Shown: positions 8,795 to 17,797, numbered from the stretch's first letter. The stretch is DNA of 40,540 nucleotides from Alphaproteobacteria bacterium (GCA_017466695.1 JAFTTR010000028.1:1-40540), one strand, 5' to 3'. Numbers and translations: made by a program. Notes: generated from the sequence alone by a model not told the origin.

Positions 8795-8823
8795 AAAACT
8801 TCGTAGAAATACGAAGTTTTTTT
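8795..8823 (+). terminator. Rho-independent terminator after pgsA
   Basis: AAAACTTCGT and ACGAAGTTTT form a stem with a six-base loop, followed by T7 in all. Confidence 0.85.
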
Positions 8824-8832
8824 GTAATTAAA

Positions 8833-8865
8833 AACCCACCAGTTGAGCTGATGGGTTCTTTTTTA
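8833..8865. terminator. Second terminator between convergent genes
   Basis: AACCCACCAG pairs with CTGATGGGTT (one mismatch) around a TTGAG loop. T-runs follow on both strands, so it can end the minus-strand acyltransferase gene as well. Confidence 0.7.
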
Positions 8866-8883
8866 TTTGTAGAAAAAGAGAAT

Positions 8884-9939
8884 TTATTCTTCTTCAAAAA
8901 TAAGACCTCTACCTTCTTGAACGGTGTTGCCTTCTATAAGATGTTTTTTAACTTTTTTTCTCAAAGAAGTATCTTCTGGAAGATTTTCTAAAGAAAAACC
9001 AGGGCTTGATTTTTGCATATTAAATAAGAAACGATAGAAATCATCCCCCGTATCATCTTCATGTGGTGGTAAGAGAAGAAACAGGTTTTGAAAATACATA
9101 ATATGTCTATCTGGTGTTAAAAACTGACTCATTTGAATGCTCAGCAACCAAGAATGGCATCTATATATAACTTTTTTTCCGGTGATATTTGGAAAGTATT
9201 TTTTAAGTAACTTTTTAGCTTGTGCAAAAGAGTTATCCACAGATTTTGGTTCTAATCGACCATTTCGGTCGATATGAATATTAATGCAAATATCCCCTGG
9301 TTGAATTAAAATTTCTGTCTTTTTAATTTTTGAAGAACTTCCAACCTCGTGAATTAATTTTTCACCTTTTTTATTTTTTGTAATAATAAAAGGATCGTGA
9401 TAGCAGGAATATTCAAATTGGAGTCGACCAAATTTTAACAGTAACTGACGAACAAAGCGAATCCCCCAAGCTAGTGAACCGTAGCTAATGCCATTAATTT
9501 TGTATAGTTTAAGTCCACGCAAAATCGTTTCTCTTATCCCAACAATTTGATGAACACGTTGCTTTGTGTCGAGCCCTTTCAGAGCTTTTTTGTGTTGGCT
9601 TACTGCACTGAGTAGTACAATCGCTGAAATATCTGCTCGAGGTGGTGTAGCTTTCCAGTATTCCATTTCCAAAAAATCATCAGCTTCAGATTCAAATGAA
9701 ATATATTGTATTAAAAGAGCTGCTTTTTTTAAAATGGGGTTTCTTTTAAATTCTTCAATCAAAGAAAGGCAGTGATTGTAAAATTCTTTTTCTTCTTCCA
9801 GTTTATAAAACTTAAAAGCAGTGTCTAGTGTTTTTTTTGTAATAACACTTTTTCTTGTATCTATTTTTGATTCATATTTCTTAAAAGTTTCTGGTATTGC
9901 TTTTAAATTAAGTACATTTTTGATATCTTCTAATAACAT
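8884..9939 (-). CDS. GNAT-like acyltransferase domain protein (NAT_N/GNAT_C type)
   Basis: 351 residues, no signal peptide. The C-terminal half (about 215-330) matches what I recall of the GNAT_C family: ICINIHIDRNGRLEP, then an alternating A/K helix, then CHSWLLS and FQNLFLLLPP. Family relatives often have an HIPSGGPLDP and CHSWLL pattern. The N-terminal half fits the companion NAT_N domain. The substrate is unknown. These proteins are commoner in Firmicutes, so transfer is possible. The gene lies alone between convergent pgsA and divergent nagB. The start ATG at 9939 follows a weak GGAGAGGGC. Confidence 0.6.
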   Translation of the reverse strand: MLLEDIKNVLNLKAIPETFKKYESKIDTRKSVITKKTLDTAFKFYKLEEEKEFYNHCLSLIEEFKRNPILKKAALLIQYISFESEADDFLEMEYWKATPPRADISAIVLLSAVSQHKKALKGLDTKQRVHQIVGIRETILRGLKLYKINGISYGSLAWGIRFVRQLLLKFGRLQFEYSCYHDPFIITKNKKGEKLIHEVGSSSKIKKTEILIQPGDICINIHIDRNGRLEPKSVDNSFAQAKKLLKKYFPNITGKKVIYRCHSWLLSIQMSQFLTPDRHIMYFQNLFLLLPPHEDDTGDDFYRFLFNMQKSSPGFSLENLPEDTSLRKKVKKHLIEGNTVQEGRGLIFEEE

Positions 9940-10009
9940 TGCCCTCTCCTAGGCTAATAAACAGTTGCAGTATAGTGAAAAAAAAGTTTTTCTGTCAACG
10001 AAAAATCAA

Positions 10010-10038
10010 TTGAATTTGAAAAAAAAAGAAGATAAACT
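10010..10038 (+). promoter_or_regulatory. Promoter for nagB
   Basis: TTGAAT (10010-10015), 17-bp spacer, TAAACT (10033-10038), followed by GAGGGAG before the start codon. Confidence 0.4.
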
Positions 10039-10067
10039 TTGCTGTATCATTTTATGAGGGAGATAAT

Positions 10068-10814
10068 ATGAAAGTTTTAATTTTAAAAAATGCAGATGAA
10101 GTTGCTTCTTTAGTTGCTTCAGAACTTATAGAGAGAATCCAATCTTTTAAACCGACAGATCAAAAACCTTTTTTGGTTTTAGGGTTACCAACAGGGTCAA
10201 CGCCTATCCCTGTTTATAAATTATTGGTTCAGGCTTATCAAAATAAAGAAATCTCATTTAAAAATGTTGTTACATTTAATATGGATGAGTATAAAGGTTT
10301 GGCTGCTGAACATAATCAAAGTTATCACTATTTTATGCAAGAGAATTTGTTTGGATTAATTGATATTCCTAGAAATCAAATTCATATTTTGGATGGTATG
10401 GCAAAAGATACAAGCGCTGAGTGTAAAGCGTATGAAGAAAAAATAGCTTCTTTTGGAGGCATTGATATTCAATTAGCAGGTATTGGTGAAAATGGGCATT
10501 TAGCTTTTAATGAGCCTGGAACGTCATTTCAATCTTTAACGCATGAACAAAAATTAACAGAAAATACAATTGAGGTAAATTCTAGATTTTTTGAAAAGAA
10601 AGAGGATGTTCCAACATCTGCTTTAACAATTGGATTGAAAACAGTTTTTGAAGCTAAAAAAGTTATTGTTTTGGCAACTGGTGAAAAGAAAGCTGAAGCT
10701 GTTTATAAAAGTGTTCGTATGCCGGTGACTGAAAATTGCCCAGCCTCAATTCTTCAAGAACATGAAAATTCTGTTTTTGTGTGTGATGAGGGAGCTGGTA
10801 AAAAGTTAAAATAA
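10068..10814 (+). CDS. nagB: Glucosamine-6-phosphate deaminase
   Basis: 248 residues, normal for the family. It converts glucosamine 6-phosphate to fructose 6-phosphate and ammonia in the cytoplasm. The phosphate loop LPTGSTPIPVY (40-50), catalytic NMDEYKG (Asp73) and GENGHLAFNEPG (His144, Glu149) are all present. The Asp141 position of the E. coli enzyme is Asn here, as is common in Firmicutes-type NagB. No nagA or transporter lies beside it. It may serve amino-sugar recycling from the wall or from host mucin sugars; that is inference. Confidence 0.94.
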   Translation: MKVLILKNADEVASLVASELIERIQSFKPTDQKPFLVLGLPTGSTPIPVYKLLVQAYQNKEISFKNVVTFNMDEYKGLAAEHNQSYHYFMQENLFGLIDIPRNQIHILDGMAKDTSAECKAYEEKIASFGGIDIQLAGIGENGHLAFNEPGTSFQSLTHEQKLTENTIEVNSRFFEKKEDVPTSALTIGLKTVFEAKKVIVLATGEKKAEAVYKSVRMPVTENCPASILQEHENSVFVCDEGAGKKLK

Positions 10815-10823
10815 AAATAAATA

Positions 10824-10852
10824 TTGACAAAAATTATTTTTTGGTGTATCCT
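10824..10852 (+). promoter_or_regulatory. Strong promoter for the small lipoprotein gene
   Basis: Consensus TTGACA (10824-10829), 17-bp spacer, TATCCT (10847-10852). AGGAGG follows at 10869-10874. Confidence 0.65.
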
Positions 10853-10881
10853 CTTACTTAACCAGAGTAGGAGGATATTTT

Positions 10882-11235
10882 ATGGATAAAAAAACGATTC
10901 TTTCATTATGTTGTGTTGCTACAGCTTTAACATCTTGTGGTGATAATAAAGCTAATCAAAAATCTGTTGAGGCTGAACTTAATCAAGAAGCTGTTTTGTT
11001 AACATGTGATTTAAAACGACACTCTGATTGTTTATATGCTTGGATGACTTTTGACACAGATGGTGATTATTCTAAACCGGAATATGCTGGATTTACTGTT
11101 TATGAACAAAAAGCAATTTCTGAAAGTGCTGTTGATCAATATCATTATGAATTGTCTCAATTAAAAGTTGGCTCAAAAGCAACACTTCGTACATGGAGTG
11201 GTATTATTAGAAATATCGCTCGTGTTAAAGAATAA
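10882..11235 (+). CDS. Small lipoprotein of unknown function
   Basis: 117 residues. MDKKTILSLCCVATALTSC is a signal peptide ending in a lipobox at Cys19. The mature part of about 98 residues has two further Cys (LTCDLKRHSDC) that could form a disulfide, and a mixed alpha/beta look. I recognise no family. It has a near-consensus promoter and the strong ribosome site AGGAGG, so it may be well expressed. Confidence 0.75.
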   Translation: MDKKTILSLCCVATALTSCGDNKANQKSVEAELNQEAVLLTCDLKRHSDCLYAWMTFDTDGDYSKPEYAGFTVYEQKAISESAVDQYHYELSQLKVGSKATLRTWSGIIRNIARVKE

Positions 11236-11254
11236 AAAACACTTGTAAGCAATT

Positions 11255-11283
11255 TTATTTTGTCATAAAATAACCTTGTATGA
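11255..11283 (+). promoter_or_regulatory. Possible promoter for the 206-residue unknown gene
   Basis: Within this interval TTGTAA and TAAAAT lie 17 bp apart. The match is modest and exact ends are approximate. Confidence 0.25.
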
Positions 11284-11313
11284 TTTTTGTTGTTTGTACA
11301 AGGGGAGGGTTCT

Positions 11314-11934
11314 ATGACAAAAAGTGATGGGTTGACAATTGTTCCAATTTATAAAGGAAAAAATAAAATTTTTGATGGTTTTGCCGTATATCAAAATGGA
11401 AAGCCTGTGAAAGAAAATGGGAAACCGGTTGTTTTAAGTTTGCAGTCGGATAAAAAACATTATTATCTTGATGAAAAAGGGGAAGCATTTCCAAAGAAAG
11501 AATCGCTGGATGGTATTTATGCAAAAGGCTCTTTGGCAGCAGATAATGAGGTTTATGGTTATTCGATAAAATATGGATCTAGGATATGGAAATTGTCTTT
11601 TGGTGAATATGAGAGGTTTTCTCAACCAGCATTGGTTTTTACAGTAAAAAATGACACTGGTATTTTTAAAGGTTATACCATTACACAGTTTGATGAAAAA
11701 ACAGGGAAAATGGAAAATAGGGGAACTGTTTCTCCAGAAAATGTAACATATAAAAGACGTTCTGATGGGTGCTATGCTTGTATTTATAATGATGAACAAT
11801 CAGATAGAAAAATTATTCCTTATTATATGGAAAGTATTTCAAAAGAAGTGTATGATCAAAGAATGAATCCTCAAAGGGAAAGAAAAACATGCCTCAAGAA
11901 GTCGGAAAAATATAACAAATCCGACCAGCACTAA
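11314..11934 (+). CDS. Cytoplasmic protein of unknown function
   Basis: 206 residues from the ATG at 11314, chosen because AGGGGAGG lies at 11301-11308; an upstream in-frame TTG at 11287 has no ribosome site. No signal peptide or membrane segment. The sequence is rich in short beta-strand patterns with repeated YK-G and E-K-G turns (KPVKENGKPV, YYLDEKGEAF), suggesting a beta-sheet protein. The C-terminus is basic. No family recognised. It is followed by a terminator. Confidence 0.65.
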   Translation: MTKSDGLTIVPIYKGKNKIFDGFAVYQNGKPVKENGKPVVLSLQSDKKHYYLDEKGEAFPKKESLDGIYAKGSLAADNEVYGYSIKYGSRIWKLSFGEYERFSQPALVFTVKNDTGIFKGYTITQFDEKTGKMENRGTVSPENVTYKRRSDGCYACIYNDEQSDRKIIPYYMESISKEVYDQRMNPQRERKTCLKKSEKYNKSDQH

Positions 11935-11970
11935 ACAAAAAGAGAGAATGACTTATTAAGAGTAAAAACA

Positions 11971-11999
11971 AAAAAAACTCCCATTAAGGGAGTTTTTTT
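11971..11999. terminator. Bidirectional terminator between the unknown gene and fabD
   Basis: AAAAAACTCCC, loop ATTAA, GGGAGTTTTTTT: poly-A on the left and poly-T on the right, so it works in both directions for these convergent genes. Confidence 0.88.
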
Positions 12000-12013
12000 A
12001 TTTTTGAGTTATT

Positions 12014-12961
12014 TTAACCTAAAAAAGCAAGAGCTGCTTCTAAAGAATCTTTATTTCCAATGTTGATAGAACGAGTATCAGGAGCGATTCGTTTGATTAA
12101 GCCACTCAAAACTTTTCCATTTCCACATTCAATAAAATCAGTAACCCCTTTGGCAGCCATATATTCAACAGATTCAGTCCATCTAACAGAACCTGTGACT
12201 TGAGATACAAGCAACTCTTTGATTTTTTGAGCATCAGTTTCAGCTTCTGCAGTAATATTGGCAATAATTGGAACAAGAGGCGTAACAATAGGTGTTGATT
12301 GAAGTTCAATAGCCATTTTTTCACCAGCTTCTTTCATTAAAGGAGAGTGAAATCCCCCAGATACTGGTAATTTAACAGATTTTTTAGCGCCCATTTCAGC
12401 TGCTTTTAAGATGGCTCTATCAATGGCTTCATTATGACCACTAATGACAACTTGCCCTTGGCAATTATCGTTTGCAATAAAACATAAAGAATCTTTAGTT
12501 GAAGCTTCATGGACAAGGGTTGCAACTTCTTTGAGTGATAAACCAAGTACAGCTGCCATTGACCCAGGATTTTTTTGACTTGCTTCTTGCATAAAAGTAC
12601 CACGTGCTTTTAAAAGTGAAGCAGTTGCTGATAAACTTAAAGCGCCAGCTGCACAAAGAGCAGAGTATTCCCCTAATGAATGGCCTGCAACAAAAGAAGC
12701 AAGTTCGTTTATTTTTTTGCCAGACTCTTTTTCAAGGCAACGCAAAGCAGCAATACTGGTTGCCATAATTGCAGGTTGCGCATTTTGGGTTTGTGTTAAT
12801 TCTTGAATGTCGCCTTCAAACATGAGTTGGGATAAGTTGAAATGTAAAGCGTCATCAACTTCTTGAAAAACTTCATGAGCAACACTGAAATTGGCGTCTA
12901 AATCTTTTCCCATTCCAATAGATTGAGATCCTTGTCCTGGAAAAACAAATGCGATTGTCAT
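12014..12961 (-). CDS. fabD: Malonyl-CoA:ACP transacylase
   Basis: 315 residues, typical length. It moves malonyl from CoA to acyl carrier protein for fatty acid elongation. GQGSQ (9-13), the nucleophile elbow G93-H-S95-L-G, Arg120 and catalytic His205 (GGFHSPLM) are all in place. AAAGGA precedes the ATG, and a TATAAT box sits at 13005-13010 on the minus strand. It stands apart from other fab genes here, divergent from murJ. Confidence 0.95.
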   Translation of the reverse strand: MTIAFVFPGQGSQSIGMGKDLDANFSVAHEVFQEVDDALHFNLSQLMFEGDIQELTQTQNAQPAIMATSIAALRCLEKESGKKINELASFVAGHSLGEYSALCAAGALSLSATASLLKARGTFMQEASQKNPGSMAAVLGLSLKEVATLVHEASTKDSLCFIANDNCQGQVVISGHNEAIDRAILKAAEMGAKKSVKLPVSGGFHSPLMKEAGEKMAIELQSTPIVTPLVPIIANITAEAETDAQKIKELLVSQVTGSVRWTESVEYMAAKGVTDFIECGNGKVLSGLIKRIAPDTRSINIGNKDSLEAALAFLG

Positions 12962-13044
12962 ATTTTTATCCTTTCACCTGTGATTTCTAAATTGATTTTT
13001 CTCGATTATACACATTCTTTTGAAAAAATAAAGTGTTAATTTTC

Positions 13045-13073
13045 TTGTATTTGATTATTAATTCCTTTATAAT
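13045..13073 (+). promoter_or_regulatory. Promoter for murJ giving a leaderless mRNA
   Basis: TTGTAT (13045-13050), 17-bp spacer, perfect TATAAT (13068-13073). The ATG starts at 13080, seven bases after the box, so transcript and coding sequence should begin together. No ribosome site exists. Confidence 0.6.
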
Positions 13074-13079
13074 AAAAAT

Positions 13080-14657
13080 ATGTCATTGGTAAAATCTATA
13101 GCAACAGTTGCCTCAGGAACAGCCCTTAGCCGTATTGTCGGGTTTATTCGGGATGTTTTAATTGCCCGTTTTTTAGGTGCAAGTATGATGGCTGATGCTT
13201 TTTTTGTGGCATTAAGGTTTCCAAATTTGTTTCGTAGTTTGTTTGCAGAAGGAACATTAAATGTAGCTTTTGTCCCTTTACTTTCAGGCCAAATTCAAAC
13301 AAAGGGTGAGCAAAAGGCTCGTGTTTTTGCGAGGAATGTTTTTAGTTTTTTATTTTATGTATTGCTCATTTTTACAATTTTGATGGAAATTTTTATGCCA
13401 GATATGATGTTTATCTTGGCTCCAGGGTTTGAAGAAATTGAAGGTAAATTACCTCTCACAACGGCACTTAGTCGAATTACTTTTCCCTTTTTGATTTTTG
13501 TTTCGCTTGTTTCTTTGTTGGCAGGGATGTTAAATGCTGTTGGAAAGTTTTGGGCTGCAGCGTTTACGCCAACAATATTAAATTTAACAATGATTGCTTC
13601 CTTGTTTTTGATTGCGCCTTTTTTATCAACTTCATATGCCCCAGCTTATGCGCTGTCAATTGGTATATTGTTAGCAGGGGTTATTGAGTTTATTTTTTTG
13701 TTTTATCATATCAAAAAAGCAGGTTTGATGATTGGACTTACATCTCCAATTAAAGCATTGTTTCATGTTTCAGCTGAAGTGAAAACGTTATTGAAAAAAA
13801 TGGCTCCTGGGGTTTTAGGGTCTGGAGTATATCAAATTAATCTTTTCTTTGATACATTTTTGGTTTCTTTTGTTGGAGCTGGTGCAATTTCTTGGTTAAA
13901 TTATGCCCATCATTTATTTCAATTGCCTGTTGGAGTTATTGGAACTGCAGTAGGAACAGCATTACTCCCAGTTTTATCCAAACATATAAAATTAAATGAT
14001 TTAAAATCTGCAAATGAACAATTAAATCGCTCTTTAGAGATATCCATTGCGATGTCTGTTTCTTCAATGATAGGTTTAATGTTGCTTGCAGAACCAATTG
14101 TTCGGATTTTGTTTGAAAGAGGTATATTCACATCAACCGATTCTGTGAATACAGCATATGCTCTTTTAGTTTTTGCAATTGGGCTTCCAGCTTATATGCT
14201 TACGAAAACATTATCCCCTTTCTTCTTTGCAAAAGGAGATACGAAAACACCTGTGAAAATAGCGATATTAGGTGTTTTTTTGAATGTAATATTAGCTTTG
14301 ATTTTTATGCAATTTTGGGGTTATTTAGGAATTGCTTTGGCGACAGGGATTACTGTTTGGATTAATGCTGGGCAATATATTATTCGATTAAAAAAACAAG
14401 GCGCTGTTTCTATTGACAAACTTGCAAAATATCGCTTGCCAAGAATTTTGGGTGCTGCTTTATTAATGGCTTTAACTTTGATTGGATTAAAATATTTGTT
14501 TAATATATTTTCTCCAGGGTGGGAAAATCAGAATGGTTTATTATCTATATTGTTATTGGGGTGTTTGGTTTTTGCTGGTATGTTTGTTTTTGCAGCCTCG
14601 ATTATTTTATTAAAAGGTATTTTGTTACAAGATATTAAAAAGTTATTACACCGATAG
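13080..14657 (+). CDS. murJ: Lipid II flippase MurJ (MviN family)
   Basis: 525 residues with about 14 membrane helices, the MOP/MVF flippase design. It moves lipid II across the inner membrane for peptidoglycan synthesis. The N-terminus SLVKSIATVASGTALSRIVG and RDVLIARFLGA match the family's usual beginning and fix the start although no Shine-Dalgarno is present. NLFRSLFAEGTLNVAFVP and GVYQINLFFDTF are further family segments. It is followed after eight bases by the Bax-like gene and then the DUF192 gene, forming a three-gene operon. Confidence 0.95.
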   Translation: MSLVKSIATVASGTALSRIVGFIRDVLIARFLGASMMADAFFVALRFPNLFRSLFAEGTLNVAFVPLLSGQIQTKGEQKARVFARNVFSFLFYVLLIFTILMEIFMPDMMFILAPGFEEIEGKLPLTTALSRITFPFLIFVSLVSLLAGMLNAVGKFWAAAFTPTILNLTMIASLFLIAPFLSTSYAPAYALSIGILLAGVIEFIFLFYHIKKAGLMIGLTSPIKALFHVSAEVKTLLKKMAPGVLGSGVYQINLFFDTFLVSFVGAGAISWLNYAHHLFQLPVGVIGTAVGTALLPVLSKHIKLNDLKSANEQLNRSLEISIAMSVSSMIGLMLLAEPIVRILFERGIFTSTDSVNTAYALLVFAIGLPAYMLTKTLSPFFFAKGDTKTPVKIAILGVFLNVILALIFMQFWGYLGIALATGITVWINAGQYIIRLKKQGAVSIDKLAKYRLPRILGAALLMALTLIGLKYLFNIFSPGWENQNGLLSILLLGCLVFAGMFVFAASIILLKGILLQDIKKLLHR

Positions 14658-14665
14658 GGGAAAAA

Positions 14666-15577
14666 ATGAAAAAAAAATTGTTAGCAGGTAGTTGTGTTGT
14701 ATTTTGTATTGCAACAGGTATGTTCTTTTATTTTTCATCAGCAAAAAATGGGAATGAGGCTCAAGAGAAAGTTGTGCAAAACGTGAGCGATATTACTTCA
14801 GCAGATTCGCTTATTGATGTTTCAAATCAAGAAATTAAAGGGGAATATTTAACTGATATTGATAAGGATGAGCTAGAGAATTTATATAAAAATATTACAG
14901 CTGTTGATGTGCCTCATATTTTTGTTGAGCAAATTCCTCAAGATTTTCAAGTTGAAACAGAAGCAGATAAAACTTTGTTTATGAAATTAATGACGCCACA
15001 TTTATTGCGTGCAAATGAAAAAATTATAAATGAAAGAAAAGCTATATTAGTTTTAAATGAAAAGATGAAATTCAACCAACCTCTGACAAAAAAAGAGCAA
15101 GATTTTTTTAATATGATGTCAGAAAAATATGACGTCTTAGACTTAAAAGCTGATTCTTCAAAAATTGCTGAATTAGTTAAAAGAGTTGATATTATCCCTG
15201 TATCATTGGGAATGGCTGTTTCAATTTGGGTAACAAATTGGGGACAAAAAAACAAACAGTCACCTTTTTTAGAACATGCTTGGAATGGAACAAAAGTCTA
15301 CGAGCCTGTTAAGTTTGACAATCTTTCAAAAGCTGTGGATAGTTTTGCGTTGCAATTAAATACAAGATCTCAGTTGTTAAGTTTTAGAGATGATCGTCAA
15401 AGACATCGTTTTTTTGATAATAAACTTTCATTTGGATGGGTTCAAGTTCATAATATGAAAAATTATTTACATATGATTCCAACATTTGTTGATCAGCTCG
15501 CTTTGATTTATCCTTTGGGATATATTAAAGAACTAGACAATTCTTGTTTTAAAGAAGGATGCTTCTTGACAAAATGA
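14666..15577 (+). CDS. Membrane-anchored Bax-like (glucosaminidase-fold) protein, probably non-catalytic
   Basis: 303 residues. One N-terminal membrane segment (about 4-25) is followed by a periplasmic region. From about 105 to 285 it resembles the E. coli Bax/glucosaminidase family: VDIIPVSLGMA aligns with the conserved VPASLxLAQ helix, and VKFDNLSKAVDSFALQLNT with the KF-x-x-x-x-S-V-x-x-Y-x-x-NLNT stretch. In active members the helix continues A-x-x-E-S-G-W-G; here it reads SIWVTNWG, so the catalytic Glu appears to be Val. It may bind rather than cut glycan. It sits eight bases after murJ and overlaps the DUF192 gene. Confidence 0.65.
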   Translation: MKKKLLAGSCVVFCIATGMFFYFSSAKNGNEAQEKVVQNVSDITSADSLIDVSNQEIKGEYLTDIDKDELENLYKNITAVDVPHIFVEQIPQDFQVETEADKTLFMKLMTPHLLRANEKIINERKAILVLNEKMKFNQPLTKKEQDFFNMMSEKYDVLDLKADSSKIAELVKRVDIIPVSLGMAVSIWVTNWGQKNKQSPFLEHAWNGTKVYEPVKFDNLSKAVDSFALQLNTRSQLLSFRDDRQRHRFFDNKLSFGWVQVHNMKNYLHMIPTFVDQLALIYPLGYIKELDNSCFKEGCFLTK

Positions 15578-15987
15578 GATTTGTTTTCTTTTTAATGTTT
15601 TTTTTATATTCCTCTTTAGCATTTGGGTATGAGTTGTGTATTCATACCGTCGAGGGCGTTCATTATTTTAAAACAGACATAGCTGATACGCCTGAATTGC
15701 AAGAAAAAGGGTTAATGTATAAAAAATATATTCCAACAAATTATGCGATGACTTTTTTGTTTGAGAAACCTAAAATAATTCGTATGTGGATGAAAAATAC
15801 ATTTATACCTTTAGATATGATTTTTTTTGATGAAAATGGAATTATCACTCATCTAAAAGAAAATGCTATTCCTCATGATTTAACACATATTTCTTCAAGA
15901 ATTCCAGCGAAGGGTGTGATTGAGATAAATGCAGGCCTTATTCAGCAAAAAAAGATTAAAATAGGGGATAAAATCACTTTGAAATAA
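15574..15987 (+). CDS. Secreted DUF192 protein
   Basis: 137 residues from the ATG at 15574, which overlaps the previous stop as ATGA and starts directly with a good signal peptide (MRFVFFLMFFLYSSLAFG). An alternative ATG at 15559 adds five residues. The DUF192 hallmark MWMKNTFIPLDMIF is at about 67-80, with LQEKGLMYKK before it. The family has a small beta-barrel fold of unknown function and is often periplasmic in alphaproteobacteria. It is the last gene of the murJ operon. Confidence 0.85.
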   Translation: MRFVFFLMFFLYSSLAFGYELCIHTVEGVHYFKTDIADTPELQEKGLMYKKYIPTNYAMTFLFEKPKIIRMWMKNTFIPLDMIFFDENGIITHLKENAIPHDLTHISSRIPAKGVIEINAGLIQQKKIKIGDKITLK

Positions 15988-16042
15988 CGAGCAATTTATT
16001 TCAAAGGTTAAATGCAATCGATTATTTAGAATTTTTAAGTGC

Positions 16043-16071
16043 TTGCAAGAATATTTTTATATTGATATATT
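16043..16071 (+). promoter_or_regulatory. Promoter for the DUF502 gene
   Basis: TTGCAA (16043-16048), 17-bp spacer, TATATT (16066-16071). Transcription should start near 16078, leaving a 24-nt leader with AAAGAGGA before the ATG at 16102. Confidence 0.5.
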
Positions 16072-16101
16072 AATTTATATATGATTGTTAAAGAGGAAAT
16101 T

Positions 16102-16788
16102 ATGAAAAAGAAACTTGAGAAAAAAACAACATTAAAGACTTATTTTTTTACAGGTATTATTGTCACTGCTCCAATTGCTATTACTCTATATTTAGCTGTA
16201 GAGTTAATTTCTTATATTGATAAAACAGTAACAGGATTGATCCCAGAAGCATATAATCCTAATAACTTTTTGCCATATGGGATCCCTGGCATTGGTATTA
16301 TTTTATTATTGTTGTTTTTTACTGGAATTGGTATGTTGGCAGCCAATTTTATTGGTCAGTATTTTATTCGTCTTGGATATCGTATTATTGCAAAAATGCC
16401 AGTTATTTCGGGTTTATATAATGCAATTCGTAAGATTTTTGAAACACTGTTTGGTTCTGATAAGAATAAAGCCTTTAGAAAAGCATTGTTAATTGAATAT
16501 CCAAGAAAAAATATTTGGACAATTGCATTTTTGACAGGGCCAGTTCCTCATATGATCAAGAAAAAATTAAAAAGTCAAAATTTGATTAGTGTTTATGTAC
16601 CAACAACACCGAACCCAACTTCAGGCTTTTTTTTGTATGTTCCTGAAACAGAGGTTATTTATTTAGATATATCTGTTGATGAAGCTCTTAAGACAATTTT
16701 ATCCACAGGAATTATACCACCTGAAGAAAAGAAAAAAATAACCAGAAAAAATCGAGTGAAGAAAGACGAATCGCATATCGAAAATTAA
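16102..16788 (+). CDS. DUF502 inner-membrane protein
   Basis: 228 residues from the ATG at 16102, chosen because it follows AAAGAGGA; an earlier ATG at 16081 would lie at the 5' end of the transcript without a ribosome site. Two membrane helices (about 15-38 and 55-85) are followed by a soluble domain. LKTYFFTGIIVTAPIAITL and PTTPNPTSGFF are the conserved DUF502 segments. The family is widespread in proteobacteria, with no settled function. The C-terminus is basic. Its stop overlaps the end of convergent dusA. Confidence 0.85.
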   Translation: MKKKLEKKTTLKTYFFTGIIVTAPIAITLYLAVELISYIDKTVTGLIPEAYNPNNFLPYGIPGIGIILLLLFFTGIGMLAANFIGQYFIRLGYRIIAKMPVISGLYNAIRKIFETLFGSDKNKAFRKALLIEYPRKNIWTIAFLTGPVPHMIKKKLKSQNLISVYVPTTPNPTSGFFLYVPETEVIYLDISVDEALKTILSTGIIPPEEKKKITRKNRVKKDESHIEN

Positions 16789-17753
16789 TTTTCATTATTT
16801 TCTTTTATGAATTTTTTTAAAGCTGATACATCTCTGCTTGCTAGGATTTGTTTGTAAATTTTTGCATTGGGTTGTCCGTGGAATAGTCCCATTAAATGAG
16901 GGCAAATAATACTTAATTGTGTTGAATTTTTTTCAAGATAAGGAAGCATATTTTCCAATACTTGTACCCGTGAAAGAGGTTGAGTCGTCTCTTGATAGAA
17001 TAGCTGATCAACATCTTTTAAAATATAAGGGTTCCCATAAGCCAAGCGACCAATCATGGCTCCATCAACGTGTTTTAAATGCTCTTGAGCTTTATCAAGT
17101 GATAAAATATTTCCATTGATTGAAATAATCATATCCGGAAAGCTTTTTTTGAGTTGATAGACAACATCATAATTAAGAGGTAATTTTTCAGTTCTATTTT
17201 CTTTGGGTGACCAATTTAATTTTGCTTTTCTAGCGTGGACAATAAGGTGATGGCAGCCTGCATTTTTCATTAAAGTAGCGAAGTGAAAAAGTTCTTTAAA
17301 TCCATCCCCTTGAACATCTGATAAACATATTCTCGTTTTGACACTCACAGGGATATTTGCTTTTGCCAACATAGATGAAACACAATCAGCAACCAATTCT
17401 GGTGTCTTCATTAAAATGGCGCCAAATTTTCCTGCTTGAACACGTGAGGAAGGGCACCCTGCATTAATGTTAACCCCTTGATACCCATAATCGGCAGCAT
17501 ATTTGGCGCAATCAGCCATCATTTCAGGGTGAGATCCCCCTATTTGTAAAATAAGAGGATGTTCAATATCATTATAACTTATTAATTTTTCTCTATTACC
17601 TAACAAAATAGCAGGCATAGCTGTCATTTCTGTGTAAAAAACAGCTTTTTTTGTAATTTGTCTTAAAAAATAACGAAAATGCCTATCTGTCCAATCTAAC
17701 ATAGGCGCTATGGATATTTGGTGTGTTTTTTTGTTTTTTTCTTGAGTTTTCAT
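16785..17753 (-). CDS. dusA: tRNA-dihydrouridine synthase A
   Basis: 322 residues from the ATG at 17753; the open frame runs 27 codons further up but that part is AT-rich and not family-like. A flavoprotein that reduces U20/U20a in the tRNA D-loop. SIAPMLDWTDRHFRY opens the FMN barrel, NINAGCPS carries the catalytic Cys100, and HARKAKLNWSPKENR is the DusA-specific stretch that separates it from DusB and DusC. SINGNI and GAMIGRLAYGNP complete the FMN phosphate site. Confidence 0.94.
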   Translation of the reverse strand: MKTQEKNKKTHQISIAPMLDWTDRHFRYFLRQITKKAVFYTEMTAMPAILLGNREKLISYNDIEHPLILQIGGSHPEMMADCAKYAADYGYQGVNINAGCPSSRVQAGKFGAILMKTPELVADCVSSMLAKANIPVSVKTRICLSDVQGDGFKELFHFATLMKNAGCHHLIVHARKAKLNWSPKENRTEKLPLNYDVVYQLKKSFPDMIISINGNILSLDKAQEHLKHVDGAMIGRLAYGNPYILKDVDQLFYQETTQPLSRVQVLENMLPYLEKNSTQLSIICPHLMGLFHGQPNAKIYKQILASRDVSALKKFIKENNEN

Positions 17754-17768
17754 GTTTTTTGGTGTATA

Positions 17769-17797
17769 TTGACAAAAATAGTTTAATTTAATATACA
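17769..17797 (+). promoter_or_regulatory. Promoter for the DUF3126 gene
   Basis: Consensus TTGACA (17769-17774), 17-bp spacer, TATACA (17792-17797), then AAAGGAGG just before the start. Confidence 0.65.

Noticed and set aside
16919-17119. Plus-strand frame inside dusA
   Set aside because: Shadow of dusA; no ribosome site and no protein-like composition.
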